Source: an uncultured Clostridia bacterium (GTDB lineage Bacteria; Bacillota; Clostridia; Christensenellales; UBA3700). From it: DNA of 27,298 bases. This document shows, in pieces, positions 9,870 through 17,784 of this stretch. The stretch spans positions 1 through 27,298 of the forward strand of contig CAMOQV010000008.1 in NCBI GenBank assembly GCA_946623205.1, written 5' to 3'. Each line of letters begins with the position of its first letter. Positions within the stretch are counted from its first letter, which is position 1. A program made the translations under genes and the position numbers. The notes beneath the pieces are model-generated. The model did no database searches, had not been told where the DNA came from, and saw only the letters and a list, made by a program, of their open reading frames with translations.

Positions 9870-9887
9870 ACTTTATTCACTTCCTTA
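9867..9887 (-). promoter_or_regulatory. RBS overlapping a stop codon, with TTG start of the subtilase
   Basis: On the minus strand the aminotransferase stop TAA (9887-9885) runs directly into the Shine-Dalgarno AAGGAAG, followed ten bases later by the TTG start at 9869. This supports coupled translation and explains the unusual start codon choice. Confidence 0.65.
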
Positions 9888-11072
9888 TAGATTGTATCTT
9901 TTTGCAAGCTTTGCAAATTGTGGCAAACTTCTCTCAATTGTAGAATAAGCTACACAATAAGCAATTCTTACATATCCTTTAACTCCAAAAGAAGAGGCTG
10001 GAACCATCAAAATGTTGTATTCTTTTGCAACCTTTACAAATTCCATATCGTCATCAATTGGGGCCTTCATAAATAGATAGAACGCACCTTCTGGCTCTAC
10101 ACATTCAAAGCCAAGAGCTTTCAATCCTTCATAAAGTTTAATTCTGTTTTTATTGTATGCTTCAATATCTGTCTTTTCATTTAGAGATTCTTTTATTAAT
10201 TTTTGTTGTAAAGATGGAGCATTAACAAATCCTAAAATTCTTGTAGCAACGCCCATAGCAGATATTAAATCATCAAATGAATCGGCTTCACTTGGAACTA
10301 CCAAATAACCGATTCTCTCACCAGGTAGAGATAATGATTTAGAATATGAATATCCAACAATAGTGTTCTTGTAATACTTAGTTAGATATGGCACTTCTAC
10401 ATCTTTAAATACCAATTCTCTATATGGTTCGTCTGAAATTAAATAAATACACGTATCTAATTCTTTTTGTTTTCTATCTAATATTGCTGCCAATTTTTCA
10501 ATCCACTCTTTCTTATAGATAACACCTGTTGGATTATTTGGATTGTTTATAATAACAGCTTTTGTCTTCTTAGAAATCTTTGCTTCAAAATCCGCATAAT
10601 TAGGTTCGAATGTTGGAGGGTTAGGATTAACAGCAACTAATACTCCATCGAAGTTAGATACATAGTTTTTATATTCTCCAAAGTATGGAGCAATAACCAT
10701 AACTTCATCGCCTGGGTCTAAAATAGATTTCAAAGCAACATTTAATCCACCTGCTGCACCAACTGTCATGATAATATTCTTAGATGTAAATGCTGTATCG
10801 AATCTTGTATTTAAAGATTGCGCAATTGCTTCTCTAACATCTTCATATCCAGCATTAGACATATATCCGTGCAAAACTACAGGATTTTCACTATCTACAA
10901 TTTTTTTGATATTTTCATTAACAGCTTTTGGAGCTGGAACATTTGGATTGCCTAAAGAAAAATCGAAAACATTTTCGGCACCAAACTTCTTGGCCATTTG
11001 TTTTCCTTCTTCAAACATTGCTCTTATTACAGATGATCCTTTTACAAGACCTACCATTTTTTTAGAAATCAT
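9885..11072 (-). CDS. PLP-dependent class I/II aminotransferase (aspartate aminotransferase-like)
   Basis: A cytosolic fold-type I PLP enzyme of 395 residues, predicted to move an amino group between an amino acid and a 2-oxo acid. Seen: the N-terminal SLGNPN motif, NNPNNPTG around 176-183 (Asn180), SDEPYRE with Asp214 and Tyr217, the PLP lysine Lys245 in SYSKSLSLPGERIGY, and Arg253 in the same stretch. The length is normal for the family. ATG 11072 has GAGGTG a few bases upstream, and a good promoter lies about 70 bp upstream. It is the first gene of an apparent three-gene unit with the subtilase and the epimerase; no shared pathway is obvious. The family includes AspC, alanine and methionine aminotransferases, so the substrate is left open. 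Confidence 0.9.
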   Translation of the reverse strand: MISKKMVGLVKGSSVIRAMFEEGKQMAKKFGAENVFDFSLGNPNVPAPKAVNENIKKIVDSENPVVLHGYMSNAGYEDVREAIAQSLNTRFDTAFTSKNIIMTVGAAGGLNVALKSILDPGDEVMVIAPYFGEYKNYVSNFDGVLVAVNPNPPTFEPNYADFEAKISKKTKAVIINNPNNPTGVIYKKEWIEKLAAILDRKQKELDTCIYLISDEPYRELVFKDVEVPYLTKYYKNTIVGYSYSKSLSLPGERIGYLVVPSEADSFDDLISAMGVATRILGFVNAPSLQQKLIKESLNEKTDIEAYNKNRIKLYEGLKALGFECVEPEGAFYLFMKAPIDDDMEFVKVAKEYNILMVPASSFGVKGYVRIAYCVAYSTIERSLPQFAKLAKRYNL

Positions 11073-11094
11073 TTTACACCTCGTTACGTATTTT

Positions 11095-11117
11095 AGTATT
11101 CGAAACTAAAGAATACT
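11095..11117 (-). repeat. Inverted repeat in the aminotransferase leader
   Basis: AGTATTC and GAATACT form perfect 7-base arms around a 9-base loop. The repeat ends 22 bases before the start codon and lies between the predicted transcription start and the Shine-Dalgarno. It could be an mRNA hairpin or an operator. No known regulator was recognised. Confidence 0.4.
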
Positions 11118-11140
11118 TAAATTTTTAATTTGCATATTAA

Positions 11141-11169
11141 ATTATACTTTTGAAAACGCTCGCGCGCAA
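11141..11169 (-). promoter_or_regulatory. Promoter of the aminotransferase-subtilase-epimerase unit
   Basis: On the minus strand, TTGCGC (11169-11164), a 17-base spacer and a perfect TATAAT (11146-11141) stand upstream of the aminotransferase. The predicted start near 11134 gives a leader of about 60 bases. The -35 half is GC-rich and matches TTGACA only in its first three bases, plus the C at position five. Confidence 0.6.
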
Positions 11170-11184
11170 GATTAATATATAAAA

Positions 11185-12483
11185 CTACTTTCTTAAACCT
11201 TTTGGATAATGGTTTTTGGCAATTCTTCCATCGCCCTTAAATAATCCAACTGTATATCCTTCAACACATATAACTCCCCATCCAACAATATCTGTTTCTA
11301 TAGTTTCACCTTGGATATATGATTGAAGTTCTTTTGAATCAACTTTTAAATCTATAACATTTTTGAAGTCTTCTCTCTTTAAGGCTAAAGCAAGCGAATG
11401 AGATGGCTCAAACCTATTTTTCTTTAGTTCTCCAAGATGAAGCCCTGGTCTTTCAACTTTAATTCCATCTAATTTTTGGATAGGAGATAAATATAGATTG
11501 TCCCCAAATGTTACGTTGTATTTTAAATCTATATTTAGATACTTTTTGACAAAGCTTTCAAATTCTTTATCTTGCTTTATATCCTTATTTTTAAAGATGG
11601 TTTCTTCTCTATCTCCATCTCTTTCTAATATTGCAAAGAAGTGCCCTTCTCCTTTGACTTTATGAGGATAAATTCTTTGGCATAATCCATCTTTATCTAA
11701 GCCGTTTTCAAAGCTATATTTTGACTTGCACAAATGGAATTTTGGATATAGCTTTATAAATTCATTTATAACATTTTCATTTTCTTTAGTAGAAAAGGTA
11801 CATGTCGAAAATACAATTCTGCCATTACTTTTTAGACATTTTTCTGCCTCAATTAATATATCTAATTGACGCTTTGCGCACATAGTTACATTCTCTTGAG
11901 ACCACTCTGAAATTGCCTCTTCATTCTTTCTAAACATGCCCTCTCCAGAGCAAGGTGCATCGACTAGAATTTTATCGAATTTTCTTGGGAAGAATTTCGC
12001 AATATTCTTTGGCGTCTCGTTTAAAACTACAGCATTCTTAATGCCCATTCTTTCTATGTTTGAAGATAAAATCTTCGCTCTTGATGGAATTATTTCGTTA
12101 GAAACTAATATACCTGTGCCATTTAACTTTGCTGCTATTTGTGTACTCTTCCCTCCTGGGGCTGCACACATATCTAAGCAAACATCACCCTCATTAACAT
12201 CTAACTCTTCAACAACGCTCATTGCTGATGGTTCTTGAATATAATAAAGACCTATATCATGGAAAATATGTTTTCCTGGGCCATCTTCAACATAATAGTA
12301 TCCTGTTTTACACCATGGAATTTGCTCAAGAGAAAATGGTAATAAATCTATGTTATTCAACTTTAGAGTGTTTAATCTTAAACCTTTATATTGAGGCAAA
12401 TCATATGAAGATAAAAACTCTTCATATTCATCTTTTAATAGATCTTTCATATTGTTTTTAAACTCTAAAGGTAAATTCATCAT
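11185..12483 (-). CDS. rsmF: 16S rRNA m5C methyltransferase, RsmF/NOL1-NOP2-Sun family
   Basis: A 432-residue cytosolic SAM-dependent RNA methyltransferase. A PUA-like/N-terminal segment leads to the SAM motif DMCAAPGGKSTQ (104-115). DAPCSGEGMF gives Cys178 and STCTFSTKEN gives Cys228, the two cysteines used by m5C RNA methyltransferases. The C-terminal half (about 290-432) carries the PUA-like region with RPGLHLGELKKNRFEPSH, typical of Firmicute RsmF-like proteins. Length and layout suit RsmF better than RsmB, which has an N-terminal NusB domain. Two ATG codons stand in tandem at 12483 and 12480. No Shine-Dalgarno is visible and a TATAAT lies only nine bases upstream, so the mRNA may be nearly leaderless. 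The exact target cytosine is not predictable. Confidence 0.92.
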   Translation of the reverse strand: MMNLPLEFKNNMKDLLKDEYEEFLSSYDLPQYKGLRLNTLKLNNIDLLPFSLEQIPWCKTGYYYVEDGPGKHIFHDIGLYYIQEPSAMSVVEELDVNEGDVCLDMCAAPGGKSTQIAAKLNGTGILVSNEIIPSRAKILSSNIERMGIKNAVVLNETPKNIAKFFPRKFDKILVDAPCSGEGMFRKNEEAISEWSQENVTMCAKRQLDILIEAEKCLKSNGRIVFSTCTFSTKENENVINEFIKLYPKFHLCKSKYSFENGLDKDGLCQRIYPHKVKGEGHFFAILERDGDREETIFKNKDIKQDKEFESFVKKYLNIDLKYNVTFGDNLYLSPIQKLDGIKVERPGLHLGELKKNRFEPSHSLALALKREDFKNVIDLKVDSKELQSYIQGETIETDIVGWGVICVEGYTVGLFKGDGRIAKNHYPKGLRK

Positions 12484-12492
12484 AGTATTTTG

Positions 12493-12520
12493 ATTATATA
12501 ATATTTATTTTCACGCGCAA
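12493..12520 (-). promoter_or_regulatory. Promoter of the rRNA methyltransferase gene
   Basis: Minus-strand TTGCGC (12520-12515), a 16-base spacer, then TATAAT (12498-12493). The TATAAT ends nine bases before the start codon, so transcription would begin two or three bases before the ATG. It uses the same TTGCGC as the aminotransferase promoter. Confidence 0.55.
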
Positions 12521-12538
12521 AATATTATTTATATTCTG

Positions 12539-12567
12539 TTCACATTATTTTAATAATTTGGTATAAT
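12539..12567 (+). promoter_or_regulatory. Promoter of the dlt-like operon
   Basis: TTCACA (12539-12544), a 17-base spacer and a perfect TATAAT (12562-12567). It lies back-to-back with the methyltransferase promoter. Expected transcription start is near 12574. The only Shine-Dalgarno-like GAGG is 16 bases before the ATG at 12597, longer than usual. Confidence 0.65.
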
Positions 12568-12596
12568 TTGCTCGTTGAGGCGCTTACAAGTTATTT

Positions 12597-14153
12597 ATGG
12601 CTAGTATTTTAATATTTTTTGCAACATTATTAGTTACGCTATGTTTATACTATGTAATTCCAAAAAAGTATAGATTTATAGTTTTAATTGTTGCATCATT
12701 AGCATTTTTCGTAATAATGAGCAAATTTTTGGTTTGCTTTATAGCCTTCACAATAACAACTGTTTATTTTGCAGCAAGATGGATTCAAAAGAATAACGAT
12801 AGCACTATTTTAGACGAGCACAAAGAAGACAAAGAATACGCAAAGAAGATTGCTAAACACAATAAAGCAATAATAACTATTACTATTATTCTTAACCTTG
12901 CAATTATTGGATTATTAAAATATTTCCAATTCTTTGGATCAATCGTTACTGGAATTTTTAGTTGGTTCAACGTTTCATTTATTTGGCCAAAGATTCCACT
13001 TGCGCTACCTCTTGGTATTTCATATTACACACTTCAATCTATTGGATATTTGGTTGATGTACATAGAAAAAGGATTCAAGCAGATACAAACTTTGCTAGA
13101 GTTTCATTATTCTTAATGTTCTTCCCTGCTATCCAAGAAGGCCCAATTTGTAGATATGAACAAACAGCCAACATGCTTTATGATGGGGCTGATGCAAATT
13201 ACAAAGATATATCTTTTGGTGCTCAAAGAGTTTTATGGGGACTATTTAAAAAAGCAGTTATTGCGGATAGATTAGCTATGCTAGTTAATCTTATAGCTTC
13301 AGATCCACATAGTTATTCGGGATATGCATCATTATTGTTTATTCTATTCTATACAATTCAATTGTATGCAGATTTCTCAGGATTTTTAGATATAGCTTTA
13401 GGCTCTGCTCAAATGTTAGGATTTAAACTTCCTGAAAACTTCCGCCAACCATTCTTCGCAACTTCTGCTCAAGATTTCTGGAAGAGATGGCATATGACTC
13501 TTGGTATTTGGTTAAAAGAATATGTATTTTATTCTGTTGCCCTATCTCCAAAAGTTACTAAATTTTGCGGAAAGATTAAGAAAAAATGGAAGAATCATTT
13601 CACTAAATCTTTGCCAACACTTATTGCTTTATTAGCAGTTTGGTTCTGCAATGGTTTATGGCATGGTCCAGAATGGAAATATATATTCTACGGACTTTAT
13701 TACTTTGTAATAATCAGCATTGGCATGTTATTTGAGCCAATGGTTAAAAAGTTCTATGCTAAAAAGAATATTGACCCTAATAATAAGTGGTTAATGGCTT
13801 TAAGACACGCAAGAACTATATTTATTATCTTTTTAGGCGAAACAATGTTCGGTGCAAACACACTTGAAGATTCATTCTACATAATTGGATCTTTATTTAC
13901 TCATTATGAAGGCAACGTATTTGCGCTTGGACTTGATTGGAAAGAAATGGTAATAGCAATTGTCGCTATGTTAATACTACTTACAGTAGATATCATAAAC
14001 GAAAGAAAAGGAGATATAAGAGAAGTTGTTGCTGCTCGTGCTATTCCAATTAGATGGACAATTTACATTCTTCTACTTGTAGCAATACTTGTATTTGGTG
14101 CATATGGCGGACAAATGTATAGCGTATCTCCATTTATATACGGAAACTTCTAG
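12597..14153 (+). CDS. dltB: MBOAT-family O-acyltransferase, DltB-like
   Basis: A 518-residue polytopic membrane protein predicted to move an activated acyl or aminoacyl group from the carrier protein across the membrane to a surface polymer. Hydrophobic helices run along most of its length. DltB/MBOAT signatures are present: the FWKRWHMTLGIWLKEYV motif in the middle, and the conserved histidine in CNGLWHGPEWKY. It is first in a tight operon, nine bases before the SGNH gene. Length is somewhat above typical DltB (about 400), with an insert near residues 60-90 that is charged, and extra C-terminal helices. An alginate O-acetyltransferase (AlgI)-type role is the main alternative, but the ligase and carrier genes in the same operon favour the DltB role. 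Confidence 0.9.
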   Translation: MASILIFFATLLVTLCLYYVIPKKYRFIVLIVASLAFFVIMSKFLVCFIAFTITTVYFAARWIQKNNDSTILDEHKEDKEYAKKIAKHNKAIITITIILNLAIIGLLKYFQFFGSIVTGIFSWFNVSFIWPKIPLALPLGISYYTLQSIGYLVDVHRKRIQADTNFARVSLFLMFFPAIQEGPICRYEQTANMLYDGADANYKDISFGAQRVLWGLFKKAVIADRLAMLVNLIASDPHSYSGYASLLFILFYTIQLYADFSGFLDIALGSAQMLGFKLPENFRQPFFATSAQDFWKRWHMTLGIWLKEYVFYSVALSPKVTKFCGKIKKKWKNHFTKSLPTLIALLAVWFCNGLWHGPEWKYIFYGLYYFVIISIGMLFEPMVKKFYAKKNIDPNNKWLMALRHARTIFIIFLGETMFGANTLEDSFYIIGSLFTHYEGNVFALGLDWKEMVIAIVAMLILLTVDIINERKGDIREVVAARAIPIRWTIYILLLVAILVFGAYGGQMYSVSPFIYGNF

Positions 14154-14162
14154 AGGTGTAAG

Positions 14163-15122
14163 ATGCTAACAAAAAAACAAAAAAGTATAATATTAATAGT
14201 TTTGTTCTTTGTAATTACATATAGTGTTCTATATGGAATTGGCGTTGCTCTAACACCAGATAATATAGAATTGATAAAAACATATAGAACAGTTGAACTT
14301 AGTCATGTATTTGCAGAAGATGACAATAGTTTAGACGTTTTAGTTATCGGACATAGCGGTGTTCTATATGGTTTTACTCCAATGGAAATGTATGATGCTT
14401 ATGGTATTACTTCCTTTAATCTTGCAAAGACCACACAAGCTCCATTTGAAGCCTACCATACTCTTTTAGAAGTATTGAAGCATCAAACACCAAAAGCTAT
14501 CGTTATAAATGTAGATGAATTCACTTATGATAAAGCAGATAATCTTATAAAGATTACGGCTTTAGATATGTTAAACAAAGTATTCCCTATCTTTAACGTC
14601 CATACACGTTGGAAATATTTGACACCACCAGAAGAAGTTAATACAAGATGTGTTAATAAAAACTATGTATTTACTTCAACTGCAAAACCATATACAAAAG
14701 GCGAAACAATGTTCCCTACCGATAAGGAACACAAAATAATCAAACCTTGGAAAAAGTATTTAGACAAGATTTGTGATTTATGCGAAGAAAAAGGCATTGG
14801 CATTTTGTTTATTGAATTCCCTACTAAGACATTCTGGAATTATCCAAGACATAACGGATTCCAACGATATGCTGATGCTAGAGGAATTACATTCTTTGAT
14901 TACAACCTATTGGAAAGCGAAATAGGACTAGATTGGACGAAAGACACATGCGATAAGGGCGATCATATGAACTGCTATGGGGCAAAGAAGTGTACATTGC
15001 ACACAGCGAAATATCTTCAAGAAACATATGGTTTTACATCTCATAAAGGCCAAGAAGCTTATGCAAATTGGGATGCAGAACTACAAGCATATAGAAATAA
15101 TTACGGAATAATTGAAATATAA
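14163..15122 (+). CDS. Membrane-anchored SGNH-hydrolase-like protein, DltD-type role
   Basis: A 319-residue protein with one N-terminal membrane helix (about 8-29) and an extracytoplasmic domain. VIGHSGVLYGF gives the likely nucleophile Ser65 in place of the GSS motif of relatives. GDHMNCYGAKK near 266-276 gives the Asp/His pair (Asp267, His268; Asp264 nearby) and the Asn-containing block seen in SGNH/DltD/AlgJ-like proteins. It is shorter than classic DltD (about 400-420 residues) and I would not call it DltD by sequence alone. Its place directly after the MBOAT gene supports a partner role in surface acyl transfer. The Shine-Dalgarno AGGTG lies in the nine-base gap after the MBOAT stop. Confidence 0.78.
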   Translation: MLTKKQKSIILIVLFFVITYSVLYGIGVALTPDNIELIKTYRTVELSHVFAEDDNSLDVLVIGHSGVLYGFTPMEMYDAYGITSFNLAKTTQAPFEAYHTLLEVLKHQTPKAIVINVDEFTYDKADNLIKITALDMLNKVFPIFNVHTRWKYLTPPEEVNTRCVNKNYVFTSTAKPYTKGETMFPTDKEHKIIKPWKKYLDKICDLCEEKGIGILFIEFPTKTFWNYPRHNGFQRYADARGITFFDYNLLESEIGLDWTKDTCDKGDHMNCYGAKKCTLHTAKYLQETYGFTSHKGQEAYANWDAELQAYRNNYGIIEI

Positions 15123-15131
15123 GGGGTAAAA

Positions 15132-16640
15132 ATGAGTCACACAATTAATGTATTAGAATTTCTAGAAGAAAGCGCAAAAAAATATCCTCAAAAAACAGCT
15201 TTTGCTGATGACAAAACAAGCATTAGCTATCAAGATTTAGTTGAAAAAGCCAAAGGCTTTGGTTCTTATTTAGCAACTAAGATTCCTCAAAATAGCCCAG
15301 TTGCTATCTTGGGAGACAAATCCGTTGAGGCTATAATTAGTTTCTTTGGATGTGTATATGCAGGATGCTTCTATGTTCCACTAAACACAAGATATCCAAA
15401 AGAAAGAATCACTCAAATATTAGATACTTTAGATTCGCCATATATCGTTGTTTTAACAGGCTTTGATAGATGTTTACCAGAATATGACGAAAGCAAAGTT
15501 TTACATATGGATTTAGAATACAAAAAGGATGATATTATTCTTAATAGAATAAGAATGAATCATATTGATGTTGATCCTTTGTATGTATTATTCACATCAG
15601 GATCTACTGGAACACCAAAAGGGATTGCGGTATCTCATAGATCTGTTATTGACTTTATTGAAATCTTTACTGAGACATTTGATATAAAGCCAGATGAAAT
15701 TATTGGTAACCAAGCTCCATTTGATTTCGATGTTTCAACAAAAGATATTTATTCAACAATCAAAGTTGGTGCAACAATGGAAATTATTCCTAAAGGAAAA
15801 TTCTCATTCCCAACATTTTTAGTAGATTATTTAATTGAAAGAAAAGTTACTACCCTAATTTGGGCTGTTTCTGCTCTTTGCATCCTTTCTACTCTAAAGG
15901 CTTTTGATTACAAAGTACCTCAAGACATCAAGAAAGTTTTATTTAGCGGCGAAGTAATGCCTATAAACCAATTAAACATTTGGAAGAAAAATCTTCCATG
16001 GGCAAAGTTCATAAACTTATATGGACCTACTGAAATTACATGCAACTGTTCATATTATGAAATCCCAGATGGTTTATTTGAAAAGGATGTTCTACCAATC
16101 GGTGTGCCATTTAAAAATGAAAGAATTATCCTTCTAGATGAAAATCTAAAGGAAGTTACTCAAAAGAACGTAAATGGCGAAATATGCGTTTCTGGTACTG
16201 CCCTTGCTCTTGGTTATTATAACAAGCACGTAGAGACTGATGCAGCATTCATACAAAACCCACTAAATACTAGATATTTAGAGCCTATATACAGAACTGG
16301 CGATTTAGGTTATTATAATAATGACGGCGAGTTATGTTTCATAGGTAGACGTGACTTCCAAATTAAGTATATGGGACATAGAATTGAGCTTAGCGAAATA
16401 GAGGCTGCAATATCTAAAATTGAAGGTGTAGATAAGGTAGTTGTACTATTTAGCGAAAAGGAAGAAAAGATTTGGGCATTCTATATTGGTTCTATAGATG
16501 CAGCACAAATCGTAAAGACTCTTAAGATTTCTCTTCCTTTATATATGGTTCCTGGTAAATTTGAAAAAGTTGACCATTTTGACTTAACAGAAAATGGCAA
16601 AACAGATAGAAAGAAATTAAAGAAGGAATACGATTTATAA
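15132..16640 (+). CDS. dltA: DltA-like amino acid:carrier protein ligase (AMP-forming)
   Basis: A 502-residue adenylate-forming enzyme expected to activate an amino acid with ATP and load it on the carrier encoded by the last gene of the operon. Motifs: FTSGSTGTPKG (154-164), NQAPFDFDVS with Asp200 placed to bind the substrate amino group, NLYGPTE (295-301), YRTGDLG (387-393), IKYMGHRIEL, and catalytic Lys490 in ENGKTDRK. The length equals DltA. Ser272 stands in FSGEV where Bacillus DltA has Cys. The segment after GPTE reads ITCNCSYYEI, unlike the ATVAVT of classic DltA, so the substrate may not be D-Ala. Its stop overlaps the next start by one base (TAATG). Ligase function is secure; the amino acid is open. 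Confidence 0.88.
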   Translation: MSHTINVLEFLEESAKKYPQKTAFADDKTSISYQDLVEKAKGFGSYLATKIPQNSPVAILGDKSVEAIISFFGCVYAGCFYVPLNTRYPKERITQILDTLDSPYIVVLTGFDRCLPEYDESKVLHMDLEYKKDDIILNRIRMNHIDVDPLYVLFTSGSTGTPKGIAVSHRSVIDFIEIFTETFDIKPDEIIGNQAPFDFDVSTKDIYSTIKVGATMEIIPKGKFSFPTFLVDYLIERKVTTLIWAVSALCILSTLKAFDYKVPQDIKKVLFSGEVMPINQLNIWKKNLPWAKFINLYGPTEITCNCSYYEIPDGLFEKDVLPIGVPFKNERIILLDENLKEVTQKNVNGEICVSGTALALGYYNKHVETDAAFIQNPLNTRYLEPIYRTGDLGYYNNDGELCFIGRRDFQIKYMGHRIELSEIEAAISKIEGVDKVVVLFSEKEEKIWAFYIGSIDAAQIVKTLKISLPLYMVPGKFEKVDHFDLTENGKTDRKKLKKEYDL

Positions 16641-17782
16641 TGGAGATTAAAACACCATCTTATATCTTTGATATAAAAACACTAAAAGATAGAATCTCTT
16701 TTATTAGAGAAAACCTAGCTAAAGATATTAGAATTTGCTATGCAATGAAAGCTAATCCATTTTTAGTTGAATATCTAATAGATGTTGTTGATGCTTTTGA
16801 AGTATGCTCTCCTGGAGAATACCAAATTTGTAAAGCATTGAATGTTCCTAAAGATAAAATTGTTTTATCTGGTGTATTTAAAGAAGAAGAAGATATAAAA
16901 GGAATTGTTAAAGATTGCAAAGATCTTCCAATCTATACAGTTGAATCTTTGAGCCAATTAAATCTTTTAACTAACGTTGCTAAAGAAAACAATTTAGTTT
17001 TAAATGTTTATCTAAGATTATCTTCTGGAAATCAATTTGGTGTTGACGAAGAAACAATCAAAAAGATTGTTTCAAATCTAAATATTTATAATTCAATCAA
17101 TGTTTTAGGAATCCAACTATATAGTGGAACTCAAAAGAAAATTGACGTTGTCCAAAAGGAATTAGATTATCTTCATACATTTATCGCTTCCCTTGAAGAA
17201 ACATATGGCATTAGATTCAAACATTTTGAATATGGTCCTGGCCTTAGAGTTAATTATTTTACCTCTGAACCAGACTTTGATGAGAAAGGACAGCTTAATA
17301 TATTAAACGAATCTCTAAAACAATTTGATAAATATCAAATCCAACTTGAGATGGGTAGATTTATAGCATATAACTCAGGTGAATATCATACAAAAATTGT
17401 TGATACAAAATTCACTAATAATATGAGTTATTGTATTATCGATGGCGGTATTAACCAACTAAACTATTATGGTCAAACAATGGCAATGAAACCACCATTC
17501 ATTAAAACACAAAAGGATTCTGGCGATTTAGCACACTGGACAATTTGTGGATCTTTATGTACGGTTGCCGATGTAATTATAAAGAACTACCCTCTATATG
17601 ATGCAAAAATCGGGGACGAACTTGTATTTTTAAACGTTGGAGCGTATTCTATTACTGAAGGCATATATCTTTTCTTAAGTAGAGATTTGCCTAGAGTTTA
17701 CATAAGAGACGAAAAAGGTAATATTTCTTTAAAAAGAGATGTTATCAATGCATACAAAATTAACATGAAAGGAGAAAATTAA
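16640..17782 (+). CDS. Fold-III PLP-dependent decarboxylase-like enzyme embedded in the dlt-like operon
   Basis: A 380-residue protein of the diaminopimelate/ornithine decarboxylase fold. The PLP lysine is Lys37 in CYAMKANP. A glycine-rich phosphate loop is seen in YGPGL (198-202), and LEMGR gives Glu237 and Arg240. GSLC and AD give Cys307 and Asp311 of the active site, and GAYSITE ends the barrel-like part. GIQLYSGTQ carries Tyr161 where diaminopimelate decarboxylases have the His of HIGS, so it is probably not LysA. It starts inside the ligase stop (TAATG), which implies coupled translation, and is two bases before the carrier gene. PLP decarboxylases working with a ligase and carrier are known (BtrK in butirosin synthesis, exosortase-linked sets). 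I infer action on a carrier-bound amino acid, or supply of the ligase substrate. Confidence 0.82.
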   Translation: MEIKTPSYIFDIKTLKDRISFIRENLAKDIRICYAMKANPFLVEYLIDVVDAFEVCSPGEYQICKALNVPKDKIVLSGVFKEEEDIKGIVKDCKDLPIYTVESLSQLNLLTNVAKENNLVLNVYLRLSSGNQFGVDEETIKKIVSNLNIYNSINVLGIQLYSGTQKKIDVVQKELDYLHTFIASLEETYGIRFKHFEYGPGLRVNYFTSEPDFDEKGQLNILNESLKQFDKYQIQLEMGRFIAYNSGEYHTKIVDTKFTNNMSYCIIDGGINQLNYYGQTMAMKPPFIKTQKDSGDLAHWTICGSLCTVADVIIKNYPLYDAKIGDELVFLNVGAYSITEGIYLFLSRDLPRVYIRDEKGNISLKRDVINAYKINMKGEN

Positions 17783-17784
17783 TA

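Noticed and set aside
12222..12461. Plus-strand open frames inside the methyltransferase, protease and GH genes
   Set aside because: They are frame shadows: no ribosome sites, low-complexity translations, and strong family matches on the other strand.
12572..12590. CcpA-type catabolite site in the dlt-like leader (TGAGGCGCTTACA)
   Set aside because: Only one half fits the consensus; the other half has several mismatches.
16640..17782. Plain diaminopimelate decarboxylase (LysA) of lysine synthesis
   Set aside because: The HIGS histidine is Tyr, and the gene is coupled to ligase and carrier genes, with no lysine genes around.
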